The notes under the pieces were generated by a model. The model ran no database searches. It was not told where the DNA came from and saw nothing but the letters and a program-made list of their open reading frames with translations. From Climacteris rufus (Eukaryota; Chordata; Aves; Passeriformes; Climacteridae): a DNA stretch of 64,000 nt. Positions 39,660 through 51,608 of the stretch are shown here, one piece after another (the first letter of the stretch is position 1; each line of letters starts with the position of its first letter). Both the position numbers and the translations under genes were made by a program. The DNA lies in contig VZRZ01000211.1 of assembly GCA_013398175.1 (NCBI GenBank), forward strand, positions 1,040,712 to 1,104,711, in the 5' to 3' direction.

Positions 39660-40440
39660 GTCATAATTTTTAGGCATTGTAACAGGGATTAGATAAACCC
39701 TGCAGGTGATGCCAAGCTGAGGAAGGGGTACTGGCAAGGTGTAGAGCAGAGTTTGGTAGCTGATACGGTGGCCTCAGGACAAGATGACTCTCAGGGAGAC
39801 AACAACAAAGTGCTGCACAAAGACAGAAAGCCACAAGTGCAAAGAAAGAGAGCAACTGGCAAGACAGCAATATGGAAGGAAAGGGTATGGGAATTTATGA
39901 TGGACAACAAAGTAAATGTGAGCAGGTGGTGTGATGGTGTGCTAACGTGGCAGAGCCTGTTCTAGGTGAAATTAGCAATGACAATGTGTAAATCATGGGA
40001 AGCAATCACCTCCCTCTGGTCCTGCCAGAGTGTGCAGGTGGCGAGGCTGGCCTGACCATGGGCACTCTCTATGGGGGAATGCAGAGAAAGAGTCCAAGGA
40101 ACTGCAAAAAAAATGACAGAGACCTTTAGAAAATGTGATTTGTGAGGAAGGGTTTGAAGAATTGTTTGGTTGAATTTGGAGACAAGAGCAGAGTTTTAAA
40201 AATCTGAAAAATATTGCCCAAAGGAGAGAGGCATTTTCACCAAGGGCAAGACAAAAGCTAAGTTGCTTAATTGCAGCCAGGGAGATTCAGGTAATGAATT
40301 GAGAATTCAAGTTTTGTAGATCAAGAAGTGAACTGTATTCCTGTCTCCTTAGGAGACTGCAGAATAGCTTTTCTTGGAAGTGTTTAAAAACGGATTAGAT
40401 GGATATCTACAAGGATACTAATTCGACCAGCAGTTAGCTA
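39660..40440 (+). mobile_element. old CR1 LINE 3' fragment, plus orientation
   Basis: The order of recognisable CR1 segments is that of the element read forwards. The fragment opens with 'gatgccaagctga' near 39708. It continues through 'gtaaatgtgagcaggtg' near 39912 (the 'ctcaacatgagccagcagtg' region of CR1), then 'gaggaagggtttgaagaattg' near 40144, and 'agtgtttaaaaacggattagatgg' split around 40379-40401. The last corresponds to the CR1 segment for 'tgttcaa...ggttggatgg' close to the 3' end. Divergence is high and all frames are broken. The copy is 5'-truncated, covering roughly the end of the reverse-transcriptase ORF and the 3' UTR. Open frames inside it (39670-39870 minus, 39753-39965 plus) are remnants or chance. 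Confidence 0.65.
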
Positions 40441-42666
40441 AGATCATCTCTTCACCTTTCCCTTCCAGCTGTGCCTTGCTTCATTTCTGTGATCTTTAGA
40501 AGAAATTCACTGCATTATTTATTCTGATAGGAATGGCTCTCTTCCATGTGTCCAAAAGAAGCTACCTGAAATTGCAGTTTGGATACCTGTTCTACTTGAC
40601 ACACAGCATTTGATTTTCTTTTTTGGCAACAAAAGTATAGCAAAAAATCTTTTTGAAGTCAGTCTTGTAAATGACCAAGTTACTTGCCAGTGTTTTATGA
40701 CACTGAGTACTGGAGAAACTCAAAGTATTAGTCAAGATTAATTACTCCTCCCTTTTTCTACTGGAAAAATATTTACATCAGAAAAATCATCTGTAAGAGT
40801 GTGCAGTTCCAAATAACACAAAATAATAATTTCTTGGGTTTGGGAATGGACAGAATTTGCCATGAAATTCTATATAAGCAGTTCTGACTTGAATGAAGAT
40901 TCCTTTGTGTTTGCAACACACCGTAATATTTAAAATGTGTAAAAAAGATACAAGGAATTGCTAACCATGCTGTAATCTCAAATTCTTAGACTGAACAAAA
41001 ATACAGTTTCTGCTCATACTTGTGGCAATTGGAGAAATTGAGAATTCATACTGTAAGTAATGTCTGAACATTCCTGTCATGTCCAACCCAAGTTGTTTAA
41101 ACAGTGTAACTCCCAACCAAACCTGGTTAGTGCATAGAACAACCTCCCCACTTCCTTTTCTGTAGTATGTCATGGTATAGCTCTTGTACTCTTGTCAATT
41201 GTTTGTAATATTTACCTTAATGTACTTAGTTCTTTGCAAAGCTTTTGACTTTCACTTCATATTTACTTCCATTATAATGCTCTTCCCTTTTTCTTAAATC
41301 TCCTATATTTCAGTAATCTCTCCAAACATCCATTGTCGTCCCTGCTACATAGATAAGAGATCTTTAACTTACTTTATTGATTCCTAGAGGAAAGCAACCA
41401 CTGTTAAGACTAATGAGACTGAGGGGAGAAAAAGATGGCACTAACCTGCAGGTAGATTAGAATAGTGTACAGATGATTACAAAGATTAAATAATGCACTA
41501 TTGTAGCTCAAAGTATAAATGCACATATTTTTATACTTCAGTTCCAAAATCTTATATATGCTTTACAAATTTGGATAATTATTTTGTGTTAATGAATCCA
41601 TTCTTTATCCAGGAGAATGGAATCTATGACATCATTTCACTCAGAAAGTATTTTGTCTTCGTTGTTTTAGGTCTTTATTGGGTGTCAGTTCTTGAATTTG
41701 GACCAGGACAAAGGAGGGAATTGTTCAAATATGTTACTTTGCTATTTTCAGAATAAAGTAGTGGAAGTTTGTGGCATCTATAAATGAAACTTCTAGACAA
41801 CAGGTAATTTTTTATAATTACAGTAACAACTTAGAAAAAAAAGTTAGTAATTTCAGTAAACTTCTAAAGATGTTACCCTCTTGATAGCAACTCTACTTTT
41901 TTGTCCTCTCATTACTACATATTCTTGCAGGTGGACTTCACTGCAGTTGTTAACTAAATATACACTCAACTTGTTTTATATTTTCTAGAGTTTGGTACAC
42001 AGGATTTTATTTGCTTCAGATTTAAACTTATTCAGCACAGACATACTGCAGAACAAAGATAGGATCTTTTATTTAAGTAGAAAAGTGATGTGTATTCATG
42101 AAAGAAAATTAAAAAAACATTAATCATAACACTCATTATGTGAAAGGATGCATCAGGACCCCTTTCTTTTATCTATTGTATCCAATGTTAGAAAAAGTCT
42201 TAGTTATTAGCAGAAAAATTCCATCAATGCCTGTTAATTTGGAATCTAATAGAAATGTTGCTGCTGGTTAGCTCATGTTAATGGCTGAAGATAATGCAGG
42301 AAAATAGTTTAATTCCCATGAATGTTTGCTTTTAAATTTACTAATAATACATAAACTAAACTGGAAGCTTTGTCTTACAAGTTTTTGTAAGCTGTGTTGC
42401 TGTGCTCGAGAAAGCTTTGTCTGCTCTGCTGTACAATGATTCAAGAAAGCACCAAATATAATAGGTTTAAAATGGTTTTGCTGTTACATCCTTGTGCTGC
42501 TCTCTCCTTTCTATCAAATTGGTTGTTCAGCAAAATCAAGTAAAACTTAAAGAATAATTAAATGCAGCTGGTACTTAGTTACTGCTTAACAAAACTTGTG
42601 TGTTTTTCCCAGCAATATCAGTTGGTTTAATTTAAAATAAAGTAATACATTTTTTGAACAAACTAA

Positions 42667-42681
42667 GGGGGGTGGGGGGGG
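42667..42681 (+). other. G-rich run (G6-T-G8)
   Basis: Fourteen G residues interrupted by one T. Such a run can form G-quadruplex-like structures and tends to be polymorphic in length or mis-assembled. No gene lies nearby. Confidence 0.8.
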
Positions 42682-44680
42682 AAAGAATGTAAATCAGACA
42701 AGAATCCATCAATAGAGATTTTTCTTTATTACACCTACTTGAATGCTTTCAGCTGTAAGAACACAAATGACTTCTAGTACAGTAGCAGACTGTTTACTTT
42801 ACTCTAATCTCACTGAGATGAAGGAAACTCCCATTACAGTCAGGTTTTCCAAATGCATTATCATTTCCTTTTGTGGATAACCACACTGAAACCCCCAATT
42901 CTCAGGGGTTAGAGGACTTGGCATGTTCTCATAGGGAGGTGCCTCTCTCTGAGCCAACATCTCACGCTAGGCTTAGGAAAAGCATTTGCTGAACTCTTTC
43001 TTCCATGCTGTGTGCTTCCATAACTGTATGCCTCCATTTTTTCAGTAAATTAATATTCACTGTAGCCCATGAAGAATTCAAGACTCATCCAGTTTCCAAA
43101 ACAGGAAGGGAAGTGTCTTAGAGCTCCCTAACTTTAGATCATTCAATGAAGATCGAGTCTTTGTCGCAAATGGCTATTGAGGCTTTCTTGCTGAAAACAA
43201 ATGTGCCATCAGAAATATGTAGAAGTTAGTCAAGTATTAGTTTTGTCATTTTTCTCCCCAGATATAATGACATAATTGTGAGACTCCTGTTGAACAGGTT
43301 CAATAATCACGAATCTTGCTCTGATCTTTGATCTTTCATCTGAACTATGAGGTGCTACGCTGCTCAGATACCACTTGACCTTTGAAGTAGGTTGTTGAGA
43401 AGTTTAGAGGCAGGAAGAATTGCAGAATTTGTTGAAATGTTACATCACAGTGGACCAAAAGATTTTGATTCTTGTGTGAGATGAGAACATCAGCCTGCAG
43501 AGTTGGGAGCTGGGAGGAGCTCTGAGGTCTCCATCATAGCCTGCTTCAGTTCAGGGACAGCTCTGAGGGCACTGGGCTGCAGTAGCACTTTCACCCCTCT
43601 TTCTTTTGTGGGTGGAAGGTATAGTTGAAAACACTTTTTTTTCTGAATTGCAAGGGCAAATCAAGGTCTGTGCAAAGAAACCATTTGGTTCTCTGTGCCT
43701 GTAGAATGCACAGAAACTGAGTTTCTACAATGCAGTGAATAATTTGTTTTATTAATGTTCTTTATTTGTGCACACTGGTCATTTGAAGTGCTTGTTCAAA
43801 TTCATTTTGTATTTGTAATTTGGTACTAATTATTTGACTAATTTATTCTTTTTTTCACATCTTCAAACTATCCCTGATGGGTGAAATTTTTCCCAACTGT
43901 TTTTCACAGAGAATTTATCAAATAATTTCATCAGATCATTAACAAGCAATTGTGAGTATTGGGTATAGGAAAACTGGCTGAATGTTCTGTCCCAGCTGCA
44001 TGGTCCTAGATCCTGTTTTGACATAGGAGGTGTTTCATTAACTTCCATCATGGTTTATTCCTTTGCATTTATTATTTTTGTTATTTCACTGGAAGAATTC
44101 CTTGCTCATTTGGGTTTGGTGTGAATGCTTGCAAGAAGTGAATTCTGTTTACGTGAATTGTGCTGCCAGTAACTTCATTCATTCAGAAATGCTGCCAGTA
44201 AATAGACTATTCAGAGAAAATAAACACAGATGCTCACACATACAATGGAGATTAATTTAAAATTTCAACTAGTATTCATAGAAAATTGTTTTCAGTATTT
44301 TTGCAGACCTATTTGCAGTTAGTAAAATAAAAATTATTTTCCTTGTTCGTGATATTATGACTGGGTGCAATGAATGTTGTGTGTATGCTCTTGGTTACTG
44401 TTAGAGGGCAACTAGCAAATGTCAGGCATTTGTTTTCAGTATACCTTGTTTTTTGAGGACAAATTTGTCATAACAAGTATTTTAGAAGATAGTTTTTAAA
44501 TGGTGTGAAGTGCTTCAAGCAGTTTGAGTCCCAAAGGGCATCAAAAAGGGCACTTTTTTGTGTTCATTTTAAATTTGTCTGTGGTTGGGAATTTAACTCT
44601 ATCAGATATTTCCTTTTAACTTTGGTTAAATAGTAAGCTTCTTCCTCGTGGGCATTTGCATTTGGTAAAGTGATGGTCAT

Positions 44681-44691
44681 AAAATGGCGGC
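44681..44691 (+). promoter_or_regulatory. exact YY1-type motif AAAATGGCGGC
   Basis: The 11 bases match the long YY1 consensus AANATGGCGGC, which normally sits near transcription start sites or in retroelement promoters. Here it is in AT-rich non-coding DNA without an evident promoter. Eleven-base matches of this composition are rare by chance in AT-rich DNA, but use in vivo is unknown. Confidence 0.35.
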
Positions 44692-46529
44692 TATTATCTG
44701 ATAGGAGCTCTGTGCTGTAATCAAACCAGCATAGGAAATACGGTAGAAAAGAAATCAGATGAAAATCATTCTAACATTGTTCTTTGTGTTTTGTACCATA
44801 CTACCTAAGTCTTTTCCATGTATAAAGTAACCTTAGTCATCTGAATTTAAGACAAAGGAATTGTGAGTAAAACTGCAGATCACTTGAGGCTTCTTTGGTG
44901 CTAATTAACTTACTTAGCTCAACTGGTTGGCAGATTTTAATCACTATAAAAGCTCCTGTGGATATTTTAATTTGTTTTCATTTTAAAAGCAGAAGCATAT
45001 GGTTCTTTAAAAGATGTGTGCCTTTTTCTGTATTCATTTGAGAAATCATAATTAATGTTTTTATGTGCAAGACATAGATTTAGTTTCATAATCACTAATT
45101 TTCAAACTTAACCCCTTGGAAACACTGACAGAGATATTGTGCTGAGAATAGTCAGCATATAACTTCATTTCCTGAAAACCTTGCCTTTTTAACCTTAATC
45201 GGGGGAAAAAAAGGGTGTTTGCAAGTATTTCTATCAAAATGACCCAGATAATAGTACAGTCTCTTAAGCTTTCAATATATATTGATAAATTGTTTAAAGT
45301 GTATGGTTTATCTTATTTAGAATTTCAAAGCTTGTCCTTTAATAAAAAAATAATTAGAATAACAAAAATTAGACTAACAACATCCAGAGTGTAATTGGTG
45401 TGCCTTCAGGCATCTTGCTTCAGATCTTGGCACCTCTATGCTATTCGTCAGATTTTATCCCATTATCTGTATTAGAAATTGCTACCCAATCCAACTCTAA
45501 ATGACTCACAGTTTTCTCCAAAATGTTTTTTAGTTTAAATAGTTGATGTAGACCAACCCAGTCTTTTGAGATGCAGGTGAGGTATTATATACTCTCTCGT
45601 GAGTAGTAAGAAAAGGCAATGATGAAGAAAGCAAGTGAAATCCTTCTGGGCATGATTTGGCTGTCCATTAGTCATACTATTAATGATCCATTAATGAAAG
45701 TTTAGAAAGACACCTTAATATACATGTTTTCATGAAACAGACACATGTAGAAATATTTATATTGCACATTCTGCATGTGTATCAAAGACTTGACAAATAT
45801 GTAGATACTTCTTTCCCAGTTATCCCACTCTTTTCTCTGATAGAATTTCTTGCTTTGTTCTACAAGGCAAGAGTGGGAGTCTCAAAGTTATGGATATTTA
45901 TCCCTGTGAATTCTCTGCAATCAGGTTAATGATAAGTGTTCAATCATCACTGATGATTCCAGGTTCACATCTTAGAGTTTACGATTGCTGACTGATGAAT
46001 AAGATTCAAAATACCATGTCCATGTCTCATTTATGAAGTGATATTTTCCATGACAAAAGATGGATTTAGCAGTGTTCTAATACACTTGAACTATGTTTTG
46101 AAATTTCATTATAAGAGTATGTAAGGTGCGGTTTTAGAATGTTCAGTATGTTGTTTTGATTCACTTGATTCTCACTACTACTGGTTAGTATCACTGTTAC
46201 AAATCAAAGTAGTTTTAATTTGGTGTAAATTGTTGAATGAAAAGTCAAAAAAAAGCTTGGAGAAAATTTCTGTGTAGAGTGCACTTAATGTCATTTCACA
46301 TTGCTTGAAATTAGAGTGTTTGGTGAAATAGTTACTATTAGTCAAAAGAGATTCACCCCTCATCCAAAGCCCCAAAACACTGCAGTAAGACAACCTGCAA
46401 TATTCTGCACCAAAATAATTCCTTTGCATGGTGGAAACAGCAGGAGGGAACCCAGAAAATAGCACATCCTTACTGACTCTCTCTCAAATCAGTGCTGTTT
46501 GCTGTAAAATATGTAAAGAGGCCTGAGCA

Positions 46530-46850
46530 CAGTGGTTTTTCTTTGAGCCCCTGTGGCAGTGCTGGCGCACACCCAGACGAGCTCTCTGGAAGCTTGGCTG
46601 CAGCTGGGCTGAGGCTCTTTACTGCAGCAGCAGTGCAGCCCTGGATTGTGATGTACTTCCCACCTCTGCTAGAGGGAATGAGTTTTCTGCGTGCTCTGCC
46701 AGTATAGCCTGGCTTGCTGATATGCTTGTCATTGTCCTTTGGAGGAAGGAACATGTGCAGAGGAAGCGGGGCCTCGTTGTGGTTGCTCTCTCGAGCAACC
46801 ACATCTGTGCTCAGATACTGGGGATCAAGGGAAGCAAGGATTTCCACCCA
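46530..46850. other. GC-richer block with a perfect hairpin
   Basis: The block is clearly richer in G+C than its surroundings. It carries a 125-codon minus-strand open frame (46470-46847) that has no recognisable domain and no matching splice signals, so I do not call it a gene. A perfect hairpin at 46778-46803 is listed separately. A regulatory element or a decayed GC-rich repeat are both possible. Confidence 0.35.
46778..46803. promoter_or_regulatory. perfect inverted pair of RUNX-type motifs
   Basis: TGTGGTTGCTC (46778-46788) and GAGCAACCACA (46793-46803) are exact reverse complements around a 4-base TCTC loop. Each arm carries a RUNX core site, TGTGGTT on one strand and AACCACA as its mirror, so the element is a head-to-head pair of RUNX motifs as well as a hairpin. 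RUNX factors bind TGYGGTY. Symmetric exact pairs are uncommon. Binding is inference. Confidence 0.4.
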
Positions 46851-47559
46851 TTGTATTTAGGGAATGTCTTCACTGATTACTAAGGCTCTTAAGTAGAAGT
46901 CCTTTCCTGCATTTTCAGTTGAAATCTAGGTTTATTGTGTTTCCATTGGGGACCACCTCAGTTAAGTCAGTATCAGCACCATATAGATTTCTGTTATGCT
47001 GAAAAGAGCAGAACTCTGCTCTCCACAAGCATTGCATCACAAAATACAGTTATAGCCATGACTAAATTAAAAGGATATACCACTTGCTGTGATGAGTTTG
47101 AATGTGACAGGAGTGAATATATGTGGCTGTACTGTTCATTTATCTGCAGTTTACAAAATTGTCCTTTTTTTTTTGTATTAGTGCTGTGAATATGACTGTG
47201 AACGTATTAGCTGCATTTGTACTGGATTTACTTCTTGTAGCAGTCATAGAAAATGTTTCTGAGTGTTCACATTTAGTCATGATTACACACATGGGAATGG
47301 CTACTAATACAGTGGGATTGAAAATTACCTTTCTGCCTGATGATTAAAACATAAGAGCTTCACACATCAGTAAAAATCCATATTGCCTGGAAAGTTGAGA
47401 AGTAAATATATAAGAAAAAACTGGGCAAATGTTGCGCACGGTATATTTGTGCTATATTGGCATATGCAGATGGCAGAGGACAGCACAAGGTTGTCATGCA
47501 GAGAATAGCTGCATTGAGACAGTCCTCTACAGATTTCCTCTTGGAGTGCCTGACTAGTG

Positions 47560-47860
47560 AGGCGTGGTTGCTTCAGGAAACCCAGGTGGAATAGCTCCTG
47601 TCCCTGGGAACACGCTGCGGGGAGCACCGTGCCGACATCCCCAGGTTTTGCCTGTCCACCTCCGATTTTCCAGGCTGTACCACAGGCTGCAGCGGCCTCT
47701 GTTGGATAAGTGCCATCTCCTGTGACTGCCTTAAGTCAGAGCTGTCCAAATCCTCCCAGAACCTCCCCACTGCGTCAACATCCCCTCTTCCTGGGGTTTG
47801 CAAGGGGAGATTGTCCTTGTTCTTCAAGCTCTTCCAGGACACTGCAATTCCCCTGGCTGG
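47560..47860. other. GC-richer block, no gene recognised
   Basis: A second GC-richer patch with several CpG. A minus-strand frame (47573-47842, 89 codons) and the overlapping frame 47367-47627 are open but show no family signature. It could be an old repeat or a regulatory sequence. Confidence 0.3.
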
Positions 47861-50800
47861 CTGGGGGCTTTCACTTCGTCACGGATTAACTATGCAGCAT
47901 TTCTTCAGGAGTAAGGAAGCCTTTCCTTGTTTTTCATGCTGCAGTAGTGCAGACAACAGTAATGCTGTGCAGAAATCCCAAGAATTAAAGGCAGCACAGG
48001 TTTGCTTTTTGGATGTAAATGGATCCTCTCTACAAAGATGTTTCAAATGTATGGCACAGCTGGGGAAGCTCAATATTCAGCATGATCTCCCTGAAGCAGT
48101 AAGAGTAGTGGCAATTCTGGACTTGGTTCAGGTTAGGATATCTCTGCTTGCCCTGCTTTTTGTGACATTCGAGTGATGTAATTGATATGGCAGCGATAAT
48201 ATACAGAATGAGTGCTCTATTAATAACTTCCCTTTAATAGCCACTTAACCCAGAACCTTGGCTTGGCATTGCAGCCTTCACTGATAGTGTTCTCAGCGAG
48301 GGTACTGACAACGTGTCCTGAAAGCTAATGGGATGCCCAGGAACAAACCTATGGCAAGATTGGCAACTTTTGGAGGTTTATTTCAGGTACAGTTTGTCCT
48401 GGTGTAAGAGACTTGAAAAATATTTATCCCATGTATTCTGGTTCTTTTTCACCCTTTCTCCCAGTTCTGTGACTGGAGTCACAAATTTGCATTGGTATTA
48501 TTTGTCCCTTATTCCGTATCTCCTGTAATAACTCTCTTCACTATAACATTAGTATTAATCTAGTTAATTGTATATGTCTGTATGTTATACATGTTCAAAT
48601 ACCATACATTTACATTATATAAACTTATACTAGTTAGGTCTGAAAAAAAAAATGCATATTGTCCTCTGTAATTTCCACTTGGTGCTCTATAATTTCCTTT
48701 ATTTCTCTGTATGAAACAGAAGTCTGTATATTATCAGTGCTACAGATGCAACCTGTACCAAAGTGTTCTAAAAAGTGGTAATATGGATACAAAAATGTTA
48801 AAAAACCCACAAAACCCCAAATCAAAACCACAATAAATGCTTTTTAGTAATCCCAAAATAAAATGAGGATGAAAAGGACATTTTTGTCCTTTAGGAATTT
48901 TAGTATTTTACATCTTGTTGAAATAAAGTCTTAGTTACTTATTTTCCTTAATGTCATGGTCAAGTCTTAATTATGCTTGGACATAGGTTTTCCTGCATTT
49001 ACATAATGGAGAGATGACAGAAGAATACACAAGGCATATCTTTTTAAGAATATGGCTTGCCTTTGGTTCAAGGAAAGGTTAACAGAAGCTTTCTTTGACG
49101 CAGTGGTTCAAAACTGAAGAGTGAAATGCAGATCTTCATCTGAAGTATTTAGTGTCTTACTTGAAACAGTGCAGGCAGCTGGCAGTCAGGCTCTGACACC
49201 TCTGATTCTGCAAAGAGTGTGTCTAAACTGCTTTAAAATCAGTGCAATTTAAGCATATACTCAATGTTAATTGCATGCTCAAGTGCTTTGCAGAACTGAT
49301 GCTTTAAGTAACTGAGCAGGACTCATATATTGGAAGCACCTCTTACCAATACTGCAAAAACTGTACTATAGTTTTATAGTCCTCAGTCTTTGCGATACTA
49401 CTGCAGAACTGAATTATAACTTAGGTCAGATCCTGCAGTTTTATTCTTATCATGGGATTTTTCCACCTTTTGTTTGCATTTTCTGTTACATAACTAGTAT
49501 TTTAGTTCTGTATTTTCTCAGGCTTTTTTCTCACCCTTTTACACTTACACTTAGAAATAAAGTAGATGCCTGTGGGGAGAGGAAAAAGGAAGGGGGAGTG
49601 CAAGAAGTAAAATGAATCATGCTTTTGCACGAACAGGGATATGGTAGCTATCTATACTGTTATAAATACCAGATTAGTAGGATTTAAAAATGTTATTGCT
49701 CCCTAGGTTTTAAAAGGATTTATAAACTGTAGTTTAATTTTGCTTCTTTTCTTTCAAAGTAGACTTATTTAAGAAGACATATATTTGCTTTAATTTCTAA
49801 GAAGATTTATAACATATAATGATTCTCCTGGACTCATAAACAATTTCCCCACCCACTGCTTGCTCTTTGAAAGAAGGGGTGTCTCGCACTTGCCAGGGAG
49901 AAGTCCCCACTGATCATCACCTAATCTCACAAGCTCTCCAGTGATTCATTGCAGGTTGGTGGACTCTGCTCTTGTGAAACCCCAGATTTGGCAACCTGTC
50001 TGTATGATGCAGTCACTACTGGGTTTGGATTTGCCATTCCTTATGGAGGAGAGTACTCTTCTTGTGCTATTTTCCCCACACTGTTTGTGTTATGTGGGGG
50101 AAATAGTTTGTTATTTCTTGCTAAGTAGAATAGTAACTTTTTTGTTATATATTAGTCAACACATTTCTGGAAGAACAGAAACAGAATTTTCAGGAGGTAT
50201 TGAAACAGGCCTCTGTACTTCTCAGTAAAGGTCCTTCCTGTTAGAGCAAACAGCACAATCCCAAAATGCACTATGCCATTCTGGATGTTATTTCTTATAT
50301 TTAAACCCTTTCCTTGGTCATGTTACCAACTGGCACACCTCTTTTATTAGGTAAATAAGTGCAAATTAATCTGCAGATCAATCTGTGGAGGAGAGCTGTC
50401 TCTTCTGATTATTCCTGTGTGGCAGTAAAAAAAGCAAATGAGACTTTTCTATGCTTGTTTTGCACATGGACAGTTCTGATGCATTGAGGGCACTGTGCTA
50501 TATATAAGTTCATTTCCTTATTGTGTCCTACCCTAGGAAGTTTATGATTCAGTTGATACCCGCTTTCCCTGCAGATGTCTTAGAAAGGGAAAACATGTCT
50601 GTCTCTCTCAACGTTTTGGCATGCAATTTATTCTTCACTTGATGTGCTTTATTTTATCTGTTCCACATCAGACACCTTTTTTGCCTTGATGATTTTCTTG
50701 CCTGTGTGGTGAGAGCTAAATGTCAGTCAGTGTGCATGGTAAATTATTTTTCTCTTGTGCAGATTACCTTGAAAACACTTAAGGTGCTGTTGGCAGTAGA

Positions 50801-51189
50801 GTAGACTGATAACAGAGTTGAGGAGGGGATTCTTGTTTCAGCAGTAGCAGCAGAGGGTGAAAACTGATGGTGGGCTTGCTCCAGAGGGGAGGCTCAAAAA
50901 ACAGTGTAGGCTGTTTGTGGTGCATGTTGAGAGATGTTAGAACTGTGGGAGGAAGCATTTCTTAGTGAAAATTATTTGGGAAATGATTAAGGAAGGAACA
51001 AGTATTCTTTGTAACTCGTGAGTATACAACAGTCTCAGGCCCTCGTATTTTAATAATTTATTAAGGTCTGGAAGCAGAGGCTGCTGCTTGTGTTGGAAGC
51101 TGACTAGACTGAAGACTGGTGGGCTTGGAGTAGCAATGTCCTCAGTTTGAATGTGTCCTCTGATTTGAGGATGACTGTGGTGTTGATGT
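47861..51189. other. non-coding DNA
   Basis: No supportable gene. An A/C-rich tract lies at 48799-48838. The remaining sequence shows only short chance ORFs. Confidence 0.55.
48799..48838. repeat. A/C-rich low-complexity tract
   Basis: AAAACCC/CAAAA-type sequence with almost no G or T over about 40 bases. Confidence 0.7.
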
Positions 51190-51608
51190 CATAGAATCCT
51201 TTAGCATAGAAAAGACCTTTAAGATCATGGAGGCCAGCTGTTAATTCAGCACTGCCAAGTCCACCACTAAACCATGTCCCTAAGTGTCACAGATACACAT
51301 GGTGACTCAACCACCTCCCTGGGCAGCCTATACCAATGCTTGATAAATTTTTCAATGGAGAAATTTTTCCTTCTATACAATCTAAACCTCTTCTGATGCA
51401 GCTCTTATTATTTATTACTTGGGAGAAGAGACCAATGGCCCCCTGCCCTCACTACCACTTCCTTTCAGGTAGTTGTAGAAAGCTGTAAGATCTTCCTGAG
51501 CCCTCCTTTCCTGCAGACTAAACCACCCTTGTTTCTCCAGCTGCTCCTCCTAAGTCTTGTTCTCTAGACCCTTCACACTTCATTGCTGTTCTTTGGACAC
51601 AGTCCAGC
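51190..51608 (-). mobile_element. CR1 LINE 3' end, minus orientation (best-preserved copy)
   Basis: The left edge is CATAGAATC, the reversed CR1 3' terminal repeat. It is followed by the typical 'aaaagacctttaagatcatg' segment, then 'ccaccactaaaccatgtccc', 'accacctccctgggcagcct', 'cttgggagaagagacca', 'cctttcaggtagttgtagaa', 'cttgttctctagaccctt' and 'tttggacacagtccagc', all in the order expected for a reversed CR1. The copy is about 420 bp and 5'-truncated at the point where the consensus would continue into the reverse-transcriptase ORF. It covers essentially the 3' UTR, so the short ORFs here are meaningless. It is less diverged than the other copies in the window and therefore younger. This is the strongest taxonomic marker in the sequence. 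Confidence 0.93.

Larger units (their letters stand above)
40441..46529. other. non-coding DNA
   Basis: No supportable gene. It contains a G-rich run at 42667-42681 and a YY1-like motif at 44681-44691. Otherwise it is AT-rich and unremarkable. Confidence 0.55.

Noticed and set aside
45530..45590. Good donor-like site GATGCAG/GTGAGGTA with an upstream TTTTTTAG acceptor-like site
   Set aside because: All three frames between the two sites contain stops, so it is not a coding exon. There is no evidence for a non-coding exon.
46470..46847. 125-codon minus-strand open frame
   Set aside because: Its length reflects the low stop-codon frequency of a GC-richer block. No recognisable domain, no convincing splice sites and no promoter context were seen.
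47811..48176. 121-codon plus-strand open frame
   Set aside because: No domain signature. It begins in a GC-richer block and is open in part because of composition.
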